Below, in pieces: positions 1 to 8,814 of a DNA stretch of 64,000 nt. The translations under genes were made by a program, and so were the position numbers. Within the stretch, counting starts at the first letter, position 1. The number at the start of each line of letters is the position of its first letter. The notes beneath the pieces are model-generated. The model was not told the origin of the DNA and searched no databases. It was given only the letters and a program-made list of their open reading frames with translations. Source of the stretch: Paenarthrobacter nicotinovorans (GTDB lineage Bacteria; Actinomycetota; Actinomycetes; Actinomycetales; Micrococcaceae); contig NZ_CP089293.1 of the NCBI RefSeq assembly GCF_021919345.1, forward strand, positions 1,054,001-1,118,000, in the 5' to 3' direction.

Positions 1-1
1 T

Positions 2-2281
2 GGCGTCTCCGTGGACGTCGTGTCATCAGCCGGAGGCCACTGCATCAACTCCGACGGCGTAGACCGGCTGGGCAGGCCCTGGCGCAAGGAGCTGAACGTC
101 GCGGAGGGCACTGTACGGGCCCTGTTCGTGGTCCTTCCCGTGCCCCGTGGCGCCGCCGGAAGCACGCATTCCGCCATGGTCACCATCCATGCGGAAGGTG
201 AGGCTGCGCAGGAAATCGAGGTCACGCTGGACGTGGCGACGGAAACGGACCCGGACATCCTGGAAGGTGGTTTCGGCGATCCACGTTTCCTTCGGCGCTT
301 GGCCTGGCTGGATTCTGCCGTGGCCCAGGACGCCGAGCTCGTGGCTCCTTTCACTGCCATCACCGTGGACGAGCGGGAACGAACCTTGGGGATCCTTGGC
401 CGGAGCTTGCGGTTGTCGGCATCGGGGTTGCCTGCCCAAGTGACGTCCAGCTTCACGGGCGACGTGACGTCGACGGATGGTCCCGCCGTCGGGCTTTTCG
501 ACGTTCCGATGGCTGTGCACATCGAGGGGACCAGCTGGGAGTTTTCGCCACTGACGTTCAACGCGGAAGGGCCTGCGCGGGTCTCGTGGGGCTGCAACTG
601 GACGGGCAGCCAGGAAGGCGTTGCGGTGTTGTCGCTGGAGCTGAACGCCACCCTCGACGCCGATGGAACAGTCGAGTACTCGCTGCGGCTCGCGCCGCGG
701 AAGACTCTGGACGTGAACGACGTCGGGCTGCAGCTGTTGTTTGACGAGGACGCCGTGCCGCTGGCCATGGGTTTGGGCGTCCCGGGCGGGCGGCGCCCGG
801 AGACCCTGGACTGGACGTGGGACGTGGCCGCCAGGAACCAGGATGCACTGTGGGTGGGAAGGGTGAACGCCGGGCTTCAGTTGTCGTTGCGGGATGAGAA
901 GTACCAGCGTCCCCTGAACACCAACTTCTACCGGGAAAAGCCGTTGCTGGAACCGGCGTCGTGGGCCAACCGCCAGGAGGGCAGGGTGAGGGGTGGCGTC
1001 CGGCTTCGGACTGCCAACGGCAAAGTGTCCCTCTGCGCGTTCAGCGGTGCCCGCACGCTGACGCCGAACGAGCCGCTCCACTTCGATTTCCGGCTTCTGC
1101 TCACACCCTTCAAGCCGATCCAACCCGGCAGGCATCTGGGCAAGCGCTACTTTCACGCCCCTGAAGACCCATCGGAGATCAGGGCGGCCGGAGCCACTGT
1201 GGTCAATATCCACCATGCGACAGCGCCTGCACCGTATATCAATGATCCGTTGCTCACGAAGGAAACGCTTCGGCAATACGTGGCGCAGTGTCATCGGGAG
1301 GGCCTGACAGCCAAGATCTACAACACTGTCCGTGAGCTCACGTTCCACAGCCCGGAGCTGCTGCCGCTGCTGCATTTGGACCACGAGATCTTCAGCGACG
1401 GTCCGGGCGCCGGCCATAGCTGGTTGCAGGAGCATGCCGGCAGTGGCTACGTCTCGGCCTGGTTTGCCCCGAACGTGGAGGACATCGCGGTGGTGACCAC
1501 GGGCGGGTCGCGGTGGGAGAACTTCTACGTGCGCAGCCTGCAGGAACTGGCAGCCGGCGACGACGGAATCGACGGTATTTACCTCGATGACCTGGCCTTT
1601 GACCGGCACGCCATGGTGCGCGTCCGCAAGGTCCTGGAAAGGGCCTGCAGGCCCGGGGGAGTGGAGGGCCCGGAGATTGACCTCCACTCTGCCAACCAGT
1701 TCACCGCCAACGACGGCTACGCCTCATCAGCCAATTTGTACATGGAGCAATTGCCGTATGTGGACAGGCTGTGGCTGGGGGAGTACTTCGACTACGACGG
1801 CACCGACCCCGACTATTGGCTGGTGGAATTGTCCGGCATTCCTTTTGGCCTCATGGGCGAGATGCTCGAAGGCGGCGGCAATCCGTGGCGCGGAATGGTG
1901 TTCGGCATGACGGGCCGGGCACCCGTGGTGGACAACCGTCCGCTGTGGGAGTTCTGGACGGCGAACAACCTGGAACGTGCCCGGATGCAAGGTTTCTGGG
2001 ACCCCCACACGCCAGTGCGGACCAGCCACCCGGATGTCCTGGCAACCACGTGGTTGACGGACAACGGGATGGTGGTGGCGCTGGCCTCATGGGCCGGGGA
2101 AACTGAGGACGTGACGTTGATCTTCGACGACGCGGCCCTCACCGACGAAACCTCCACAGCCCGCGCCGCCAGTATCAAGGCGCCCGCGATCCGCGGCTTC
2201 CAGCCCGCCATGGACTACGCGCCCGGCGAGGCCATCACCCTTGAGCCGCAGCGCGGCCTCCTTCTCATGATCGGATACTGA
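2..2281 (+). CDS. Glycoside hydrolase-like DUF6067 protein, 5' truncated
   Basis: The reading frame is open to the left window edge, so the true start is probably outside and the product is at least 756 residues. The C-terminal half looks like a TIM-barrel glycosidase of the DUF6067 (GH123-like) type: an acidic stretch G-I-Y-L-D-D-L-A-F near residue 525 and aromatic, Asp-rich loops (GEYFDYDGTDPDYW) around residue 595. The N-terminal half is a beta-rich module. It lies 1 bp before the DUF5107 gene, suggesting a shared transcript for glycan breakdown. No substrate can be assigned; function is inferred from family resemblance only. Confidence 0.75.
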   Translation, partial: GVSVDVVSSAGGHCINSDGVDRLGRPWRKELNVAEGTVRALFVVLPVPRGAAGSTHSAMVTIHAEGEAAQEIEVTLDVATETDPDILEGGFGDPRFLRRLAWLDSAVAQDAELVAPFTAITVDERERTLGILGRSLRLSASGLPAQVTSSFTGDVTSTDGPAVGLFDVPMAVHIEGTSWEFSPLTFNAEGPARVSWGCNWTGSQEGVAVLSLELNATLDADGTVEYSLRLAPRKTLDVNDVGLQLLFDEDAVPLAMGLGVPGGRRPETLDWTWDVAARNQDALWVGRVNAGLQLSLRDEKYQRPLNTNFYREKPLLEPASWANRQEGRVRGGVRLRTANGKVSLCAFSGARTLTPNEPLHFDFRLLLTPFKPIQPGRHLGKRYFHAPEDPSEIRAAGATVVNIHHATAPAPYINDPLLTKETLRQYVAQCHREGLTAKIYNTVRELTFHSPELLPLLHLDHEIFSDGPGAGHSWLQEHAGSGYVSAWFAPNVEDIAVVTTGGSRWENFYVRSLQELAAGDDGIDGIYLDDLAFDRHAMVRVRKVLERACRPGGVEGPEIDLHSANQFTANDGYASSANLYMEQLPYVDRLWLGEYFDYDGTDPDYWLVELSGIPFGLMGEMLEGGGNPWRGMVFGMTGRAPVVDNRPLWEFWTANNLERARMQGFWDPHTPVRTSHPDVLATTWLTDNGMVVALASWAGETEDVTLIFDDAALTDETSTARAASIKAPAIRGFQPAMDYAPGEAITLEPQRGLLLMIGY

Positions 2282-2282
2282 C

Positions 2283-4220
2283 GTGCCAGACACCGCAACT
2301 TCCAGCATCACCGTCACCACCATCTCCCTGACCATGGCTGAGCTCGGCCCGCTCAACCCGCTGCCGGTGGTTGCCGCCGAACTGGACCAGCCCTATACGG
2401 TAGGCGAAGGCGTGCCGGAGGAACTGCAGGCATCGGCCCGCTACGGCGTGGTGCCCAACATCTACCCGTATCTCATGCAGGACGGCTTCAGCCGGGAGGC
2501 GGCACCCAGGGAGTTTCCCGCCGTCGTGCTTGAAAACAGCAAGCTCAAGGTGACAGTCCTCCCGTCCCTGGGCGGCCGCATCTGGGAACTGTTCGACAAA
2601 GCAACAGGCAAGCAGCTCCTCCACACCCATGACGCCCCCCAGCTGGCCAACATCGCGTTGCGCAAGGCCTGGTTCGCGGGCGGGCTTGAGTGGAACATCG
2701 GGACCCGCGGTCATTCGCCCACCAGCTGCGATCCGTTGCACACGGCGATCGTCCACACCCCGGACGGCAAACACATCCTGCGGATGTGGGAGTACGAACG
2801 GCTCCGGGAAGTGGTGTTCCAAGTAGACATCTGGTTGCCCGCAGAATCGCCCGTGGTGCTGGCAGCGGTTCGGATCCGGAACCCGAACGACCACGACGTC
2901 CCCATGTACTGGTGGAGCAATGCCGCGATCCCGGAGACTGACCGCACCCGTGTCATCGCGCCCGCCCACGAGGCCTACGGCAGCGACTACACAACGGACA
3001 TCACCCGCGTCAGGCCCACCACCCACGAAGGCTATGACGGCACGTGGCCGGTCAACAGCCCGCACGCGGCGGACTTCTTCTTCGACATCGACCCTTCCGA
3101 GCGGCGCTGGGTTGTGGCAGCGGACGACGACGGCGACGGGCTGGCGATGCTGTCAACGGGCCTCCTGCGGGGAAAGAAGCTCTTCGTATGGGGCCAGGGA
3201 CAGGGCGGCAAACGCTGGCAGGAATGGCTGAGCCCGGGAGCCGGCCCGTACGCGGAGATCCAGGCCGGCCTGGCACAGACGCAGTTCGAACACCTGGTCA
3301 TGCCCGCCGGTGCAGAGTGGGCGTGGGTGGAGGCATACGGCAACGGACACCTGAATACGGATACGGCCCACAGCACTGACTGGGATGCCGCGGTAGCCCA
3401 CGCCGGTGAGCGTTTGGAAGAGCTCCTGCCACACGAATCCCTTGAAGCCATGCTGCCCGAGGCCATCACCAATGCCGACGTCCCGCCGTCGAAAATGCTG
3501 CTGCACGGCAGCGGCTGGGGCGTGGTGGAGAGGGCCCGGCGGCTGAAGGCCGGTCTGTCGTGGATTGACGAAAGCGGTACGCCGTTCGTGGATGAGAGCG
3601 TTTCCGCGGAACAGGAGCCATGGCTTGGGCTGCTCAAGGGAAAGGCGTTCGACGGCGCGACCAGTTTCGTCGCGGGGGTGGACTGGGAACAGCTGCTGGC
3701 CGATCAGGACGGTCCCGCGGCTACGTTCCACCTGGCCACCATGCGCCATGCCCGCCAGGACCTGGACGGCGCCAAGGATCTTTACCGCGAGGTAATCTCC
3801 GACGACGGGGTCGCACCGGGTATCAAGGCGCTCGCGCACCGTGGACTGGGGCTGGCCTTGCTCGCAAACGGCCAGGACGTCGAAGGGCTGGCTGAACTCC
3901 GCAAGGGCGTCGGGGCAGACTCTTCCAACAGAGCCCTGCTCACGGAGGCCGTGACGCTCAGCATCCGCCACGGGGACCCGGCCATGGCCCTGGAACTGGC
4001 GGAGTCGGTACCCCGCGATGGTGCCGCCGTCGGGCGTTTGCGTTTCCTGAAGGCGCTGGCGCTGGCACGAACGGAAAACGCCAATGAAGCGGCCTCGATT
4101 CTGCGCGCGGGCGTGGAGGTTCCGGACCTCCGCGAGGGCGAGGACGCGATTGCCGCGCTGTGGCAAGAGGTGTGTCCTGACGAACCGGTGCCGGCCGCTT
4201 ACCAGTTCGGAATGCATTGA
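2283..4220 (+). CDS. DUF5107 domain protein with C-terminal TPR-like repeats
   Basis: A GTG start lies one base after the upstream stop, so translation is probably coupled. The first ~350 residues match the DUF5107 type, a galactose-mutarotase-like beta-sandwich (LPSLGGRIWELFDKATGK near residue 97; GGLEWNIGTRGHSPTS near 135). The last ~200 residues are Ala/Leu-rich helical repeats like TPRs (LAHRGLGLALLANGQ). DUF5107 proteins commonly accompany glycosidases, consistent with the neighbours on both sides. The biochemical activity is not established. Confidence 0.85.
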   Translation: MPDTATSSITVTTISLTMAELGPLNPLPVVAAELDQPYTVGEGVPEELQASARYGVVPNIYPYLMQDGFSREAAPREFPAVVLENSKLKVTVLPSLGGRIWELFDKATGKQLLHTHDAPQLANIALRKAWFAGGLEWNIGTRGHSPTSCDPLHTAIVHTPDGKHILRMWEYERLREVVFQVDIWLPAESPVVLAAVRIRNPNDHDVPMYWWSNAAIPETDRTRVIAPAHEAYGSDYTTDITRVRPTTHEGYDGTWPVNSPHAADFFFDIDPSERRWVVAADDDGDGLAMLSTGLLRGKKLFVWGQGQGGKRWQEWLSPGAGPYAEIQAGLAQTQFEHLVMPAGAEWAWVEAYGNGHLNTDTAHSTDWDAAVAHAGERLEELLPHESLEAMLPEAITNADVPPSKMLLHGSGWGVVERARRLKAGLSWIDESGTPFVDESVSAEQEPWLGLLKGKAFDGATSFVAGVDWEQLLADQDGPAATFHLATMRHARQDLDGAKDLYREVISDDGVAPGIKALAHRGLGLALLANGQDVEGLAELRKGVGADSSNRALLTEAVTLSIRHGDPAMALELAESVPRDGAAVGRLRFLKALALARTENANEAASILRAGVEVPDLREGEDAIAALWQEVCPDEPVPAAYQFGMH

Positions 4221-4326
4221 GGGGTGCCCCGGTGTGGCCTCCCGCACATCCGGGGCAAGCTCTGAAAGCGTGTTCTGGACGACTCAAGCGACGATGAAAA
4301 GCAGCGACGATGAACGGAGCACGGAC

Positions 4327-4929
4327 GTGATACCCGAAATTGCAGGACTCCCGCCCTTGGAGTGGACCTCGACGGTTGGCCAAGCCAGCTACGACGACGC
4401 AGCGGGAGCGCTGGTGCTCACCGCCGCACCCGGCGTCGACTGGACCAACGACTCCCTTGGCGGAGAGCCGCAACACGGAGCCACAGCGCTGGGCTTCAGG
4501 GCCCCAGCGGCTTTCTCGCTCTCCGCCAGGGTTTTGGTCGCGTCGCCCAGGACAACGTTCGACGCCGGGGTGCTGAGTCTGTGGGCGGACAGCGAACACT
4601 GGGCCAAGCTCTGCTTCGAGTTCTCTCCGCAAGGCGAGGCCATGGTGGTCAGCGTGGTGACCAACAGCTATTCGGACGACTCCAACGGGCCTGTGGTCAC
4701 TGCGCCCTGGGTATATCTGCGGGTCAGTCGGGTAGGGCCGGCATGGGCGTTCCACTCCTCTGCGGACGGGCGGGAATGGTCATTCGTCAGGCTTTTCCGG
4801 TTGGACACGGAAAAACCGGTCCACGTGGGTTTCATGTCCCAGGCGCCACTCGGTCCCGGCTGCGAGGCCCGCTTTGACGCCATCGAATTGACGGAAAAAC
4901 CACCCGCCGACCTCCGGGATGGCAGCTAG
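4327..4929 (+). CDS. DUF1349 domain protein (concanavalin-like fold)
   Basis: About 200 residues with the DUF1349 layout: L-E-W near the start, a central D-x-G-V-L-S-L-W-A-D segment, W-A-K-L-C-F-E and a late FHSSADGREWSFVRLF strand. This family adopts a beta-sandwich lectin/glucanase-like fold and is often found with sugar-processing enzymes. I chose the GTG start because GGAG lies 7 bases before it. An in-frame ATG at 4294 would add 11 residues but has a weaker ribosome site, and longer upstream extensions read into the previous gene. It is probably the last gene of the left-edge carbohydrate operon. Confidence 0.8.
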   Translation: MIPEIAGLPPLEWTSTVGQASYDDAAGALVLTAAPGVDWTNDSLGGEPQHGATALGFRAPAAFSLSARVLVASPRTTFDAGVLSLWADSEHWAKLCFEFSPQGEAMVVSVVTNSYSDDSNGPVVTAPWVYLRVSRVGPAWAFHSSADGREWSFVRLFRLDTEKPVHVGFMSQAPLGPGCEARFDAIELTEKPPADLRDGS

Positions 4930-5007
4930 CAGCGTGCGGGGCCAATAGCACGTGAAGCTTGTGGATATCCAGATGCTTGGTTAAACCAAACAAGGTAAGT
5001 TGGCAGG

Positions 5008-7239
5008 GTGATTCCCTCCCTGAAACCTGCCATTGACCGCGCCCCCGGAGTCTCCAAGGAGATCGAGGACGCAGCCTGGTATGTGCTCGGTCCGGCGCTT
5101 CACGGGAAACCCTCGGCGCTGGATGGCCGGACGCTCACCTGGACTGCGGATGCTGCCGCCGAGCTCCTCGAGAGGCTCGAGCGCGGGGTGGAAGACTCCA
5201 AGGCGCCCATGATGACCAACCTTCGGAACAATCTGGAGGGCGCTTCCCGGGAAGCCAAGCTGCTGGCCGTCGAATTGCTCTTCCTGCAGTCGCTGCCGCT
5301 GGCGCACGAGGTCAAGTCCCTGAGGGTCAAGCGCGCCCGGGTAGCCGAGGCTGCGTCGTGGGTTGAGCCGCCCATCGAACTTCCGGAAGAACTGTACGAG
5401 GGCATGACGGACCACGGGGTGATCCGCGACCGTACCGCCGAATTCAACTGGACCATCTGGGACCACCTGAAGTGGCTGTGCCGTTTCGTTGCCCACGTGG
5501 ACAGCCAAAGCACGGCAACCATTAACAGGGCCCTCGCGGACCCTTTGATGTTCCACGAACTGGCAGCAGCAACGCCCGATGACCAGCCTGCCCTGCGCCG
5601 GAGCATCGAGTACTTGGTGTGGCCAAGTTATTTCGAGCCCGTGGTGGCTGACGTTGAACGCCAGGAAATCCGGGACGCCTTCGCCTCGCTGGTGGGCGGT
5701 GCCAAGGGTGACACGGATGAGGACATCACAGCGGACATCCACCGCATCCGGCTGCACCTGGACGAGCAGGCCGGGCAGCGCATCGATTGGTACGCCCGGC
5801 AACTGGTGAGCCAATGGCGCAAAGTGGGAGACCCGGGACGCCGGTCCTGGCTCCTGCGGACCCACCATGACAACGCGGATTTGCTCGCTTCCTGGGTCGC
5901 CGAAGAGAAGGCAACCCTGGACGTGCAGCACCTCCGCACCCTGACCGCGGGCGTCACAGCCGGTGTCGTCCAGCACGCCGTGGACGAGGATTACAAACAC
6001 TTGGGCTACGTGGAACGCGAAGACACCAAGACGGCTGTTTTCGCTTTCCTCACCGTCATGAAGCCCGGCGATCTCACGCTGTACCAGCATGCCGGCCGTG
6101 TGCGCGTCGGCGTGGTCCTTGGCGAGCCGGAGCACGACGAGGACAACCGCCGCATCCGCCGCAAAGTCCGGTGGTTCGACGACAGCTATGCCATCCCCGA
6201 ACTTCCCCGCCACGCCCAGCGGCAGCTGTCCACCCCCGGCATCCTCGTCGATGTCACCAGGGTCATCCAGGCGCTGCAGGAACTGCTCCCCGTGGAAGCC
6301 GAAACCGACGGCGAGGACGAAGCGCCGCCCACTGTCGCCGTCGAGGTTGTGCAGCAGGGCTTCCGGCCTTTGACCGAAGAGTTCGCAGCGTCCCTGCACA
6401 TGGACCTTGAGCCGCTGCAGGAGATCGCGGAACTGCTCGAAGAGAACCGCCAGCTGGTCCTCTATGGCCCTCCGGGGACCGGCAAGACCTACCTCGCCAA
6501 GCACCTGGCCGCTGAGCTCGCCGGTGACCACACCGATGAACGGGTGAAACTGGTCCAGTTCCACCCGTCGTACGCCTACGAGGACTTTTTTGAGGGGTAC
6601 CGGCCGGACAAGACCGACGACGGGCAGGTGTCCTTCAAGCTGGTCGCCGGACCGTTGCGGCGACTCGCCGAGGAAGCGGCAAAGCCGGAAAACGCCCACA
6701 AGCCGTACTTCCTGATCATCGACGAGATGAACCGCGCCAACCTGGCCAAGGTCTTCGGTGAGCTGTACTTCCTGCTGGAGTACCGGGACGACCGCATCTA
6801 CTTGCAGTACAGCCCCAACGAGCCCTTCAGCCTGCCGGACAACCTCTACATCATTGGCACCATGAACACCGCGGACCGCTCCATCGCCATGATGGATGCG
6901 GCCATCCGCCGCCGCTTCGCGTTCATCGAACTGCACCCCAAGGTGGAACCGGTCCGTGGTTCGCTGCGCCGCTTCCTGGAGGCCCGCGGGCTGGACACCC
7001 TCAACGCGGACCTGCTGGATGCCCTTAATGATTCGATCGACGATTGGGACCGGGACCTCATGATCGGACCCTCGTATTTCATGAAGAACGCCGCCCAGAA
7101 CCCCACTGGGTTGCGCCGGATCTGGAAGTACGAGCTCATGCCGTTGCTGGAGGAGCACTACCACGGGCAGCTGAACCGGGCCCAGTTGGAAGAGCGCTTC
7201 GGCCTGGACCAGTTGCTGGGACGTCTTGGGGACCGCTAA
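5008..7239 (+). CDS. mcrB: McrB-type AAA+ GTPase of a modification-dependent restriction system
   Basis: The C-terminal half is an AAA+ motor of the McrB class: Walker A GPPGTGKT at residues 487-494, Walker B LIIDEMNRAN with Asp572-Glu573, and the McrB signature MNTADRS beginning at 619. In McrB enzymes this motor uses GTP to translocate DNA and drive the McrC nuclease. Residues ~325-420 (MKPGDLTLY, then RRKVRWF) resemble a PUA/EVE-like reader of modified bases rather than the E. coli McrB N-domain. Residues 1-300 are not recognised. The GTG start overlaps no neighbour. The gene is followed by mcrC with a 14-bp overlap. Confidence 0.9.
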   Translation: MIPSLKPAIDRAPGVSKEIEDAAWYVLGPALHGKPSALDGRTLTWTADAAAELLERLERGVEDSKAPMMTNLRNNLEGASREAKLLAVELLFLQSLPLAHEVKSLRVKRARVAEAASWVEPPIELPEELYEGMTDHGVIRDRTAEFNWTIWDHLKWLCRFVAHVDSQSTATINRALADPLMFHELAAATPDDQPALRRSIEYLVWPSYFEPVVADVERQEIRDAFASLVGGAKGDTDEDITADIHRIRLHLDEQAGQRIDWYARQLVSQWRKVGDPGRRSWLLRTHHDNADLLASWVAEEKATLDVQHLRTLTAGVTAGVVQHAVDEDYKHLGYVEREDTKTAVFAFLTVMKPGDLTLYQHAGRVRVGVVLGEPEHDEDNRRIRRKVRWFDDSYAIPELPRHAQRQLSTPGILVDVTRVIQALQELLPVEAETDGEDEAPPTVAVEVVQQGFRPLTEEFAASLHMDLEPLQEIAELLEENRQLVLYGPPGTGKTYLAKHLAAELAGDHTDERVKLVQFHPSYAYEDFFEGYRPDKTDDGQVSFKLVAGPLRRLAEEAAKPENAHKPYFLIIDEMNRANLAKVFGELYFLLEYRDDRIYLQYSPNEPFSLPDNLYIIGTMNTADRSIAMMDAAIRRRFAFIELHPKVEPVRGSLRRFLEARGLDTLNADLLDALNDSIDDWDRDLMIGPSYFMKNAAQNPTGLRRIWKYELMPLLEEHYHGQLNRAQLEERFGLDQLLGRLGDR

Positions 7240-8521
7240 CGCCATCCCCCCAAGGCCGGCGAGGGCACCGTCCAGTGCCCGGGGCGCCAACAAGGGGCCC
7301 CGGCACATCGTCATGGACGAGCTCTCGGGTGGGGTGGTGGAAAAACTCGATCCCGAATCCGCGGCTTTCATCAACACCAGCGGGCTGGCCAAGGCATCCC
7401 CCATGGGCCTGGGCCTTTACCGTATTGAGCCCGCGGGCAAGGTGGGCTCCGTTCGGACGGCCACAGTGCAACTGGAAGTCCGGCCCAAGGACCGTTTGGG
7501 CCTTAGCCGCTTGCTGTTTCTGCTCAGCTACGCCGGGGACCAAGGTTTTCGCGACCATTCCGTGGAAGCCGTGGAGCACCCGGACCTGTGGAGTGCGCTG
7601 GCGGAGTCCCTGGCGCAGCTGGCCGATAAAGCGCTCAGCCGTGGGGTTCTGCAGGGCTACCTCACCGTCGAAGAGTCGTTGCGCACCGTCAAGGGCCGTA
7701 TCCGGATCTCGGACCAGATCTCACGGCGTCCGGGAATGATGGTGCCGCTGGAGGTCTCCTATGACGAGTTCACCGAGGACATCGCCGAGAACAGGATCCT
7801 CCGGGCCGCACTGGAACGCATGGGCCAGGTTCCCGGGGTCCGTCCCGACGTCCTGAGCCGCTTGCGGCAGCTCAAGGGAAAGCTCGACGCCGTGACCCGC
7901 CTTCAGCCCGGCGCGCCGCTGCCGCCGTGGCGGGCCAGCCGGATGAACCTGAGATTCCACGCGGTGCTGCGCCTGGCTGAGGTCATCCTGCGCAATGCCT
8001 CAGCGGAGGCAGGCCAGGGCAGGCAGCAGACGGCGTCATTCGTGGTGGACATGGGGCAGGTGTTCGAGGAATTCGTGGGGACCGCCCTGCGAAGCGCTAT
8101 GGCCGCACACCCGGGTGAGATGCGCCTGCAATACGGCGCGCTCCTGAACGAGGCCGTCCGGGATTCAGACCGTTTGACCGTCCGTCCGGATGCGGTGCAC
8201 TTCCTGGGCGGCCGCCCGGTGGTGGTGTACGACTCCAAGTACAAGGCAGCTTCCGACGCCGGGGCTTCCCTCAGCGCTGACCACTACCAGTTGCTGGCCT
8301 ACTGCACCGCCCTGCGGGTCCCCACGGCCTGGCTGGTTTATGCCGGGGCGGGGGAAGTGAAGCTGCGGCGCATCCTGAACACGGACATCGATATCGTGGA
8401 GTACCCGCTGGACCTGTCCCGGCCGCCGTCGGAAATCCTTGCTGCAGTGGCAGACCTCGCTGAACAGTCGTGGGGCGAAGTAGTACGCCAGGCTGTGGCG
8501 GGACGATCGGCGTCGGACTAG
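7226..8521 (+). CDS. mcrC: McrC-type nuclease subunit
   Basis: This 431-residue protein has the McrC arrangement: an N-terminal beta-rich interaction region and a C-terminal PD-(D/E)xK nuclease core. Visible catalytic elements are the Asp in LTVRPDAVHF and Asp-x-Lys in VVVYDSKYKA. McrC stimulates McrB GTPase and cuts DNA between modified sites. The TTG start lies inside the last codons of mcrB, indicating coupled translation, but an internal start such as the ATG before DELSGG (7314) is possible. The pair would act in the cytoplasm against incoming DNA with modified cytosine, by family analogy. Confidence 0.88.
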   Translation: MGTANAIPPRPARAPSSARGANKGPRHIVMDELSGGVVEKLDPESAAFINTSGLAKASPMGLGLYRIEPAGKVGSVRTATVQLEVRPKDRLGLSRLLFLLSYAGDQGFRDHSVEAVEHPDLWSALAESLAQLADKALSRGVLQGYLTVEESLRTVKGRIRISDQISRRPGMMVPLEVSYDEFTEDIAENRILRAALERMGQVPGVRPDVLSRLRQLKGKLDAVTRLQPGAPLPPWRASRMNLRFHAVLRLAEVILRNASAEAGQGRQQTASFVVDMGQVFEEFVGTALRSAMAAHPGEMRLQYGALLNEAVRDSDRLTVRPDAVHFLGGRPVVVYDSKYKAASDAGASLSADHYQLLAYCTALRVPTAWLVYAGAGEVKLRRILNTDIDIVEYPLDLSRPPSEILAAVADLAEQSWGEVVRQAVAGRSASD

Positions 8522-8556
8522 CCTGTGAAGTAGACCTTTCGCCCTGAGGAGGCACC

Positions 8557-8811
8557 ATGGCCGGCAAGAAAACGTGGCGTGATATGAGCAAAGGGCAGCG
8601 CATCTCTGTGCTGGTCAGTGGGGCTGTGAACCTGGCGTTGCTGGTGGCAGCGCAGCGAAGCATCGCCAAAACCCCGGACTCGAACATCAGGGGGAAGAAA
8701 GTGATGTGGCGTGCGCTTTCGTTCATCAATTTCTTTGGGCCGGTCAGTTATTTCCTGTTCGGCAGGCGACGCGAATCCGGCTTGGTGGGCGGCACCCCGG
8801 CAAAACGCTGA
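8557..8811 (+). CDS. Small PLDc_N-like membrane protein
   Basis: An 84-residue protein with a GAGGAGG-like ribosome site just before the ATG. After a basic N-terminus it has two hydrophobic segments (about residues 15-28 and 50-64, ending FFGPVSYFLFGRR). The INFFGPVSYFLFGRR pattern is typical of the phospholipase D-nuclease N-terminal (PLDc_N) domain, found as a stand-alone inner-membrane protein in many actinobacteria. It ends 3 bp before the convergent sensor-kinase stop. Molecular role unknown. Confidence 0.75.
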   Translation: MAGKKTWRDMSKGQRISVLVSGAVNLALLVAAQRSIAKTPDSNIRGKKVMWRALSFINFFGPVSYFLFGRRRESGLVGGTPAKR

Positions 8812-8814
8812 GAG

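Noticed and set aside
26..1687. 553-codon open frame antisense to the left-edge glycosidase gene
   Set aside because: Arg/Pro/His-rich composition with no domain; it mirrors the GC-rich third positions of the plus-strand gene.
4981..7404. 807-codon open frame antisense to mcrB
   Set aside because: No recognisable motif, while the opposite strand carries intact Walker A, Walker B and MNTADRS motifs.
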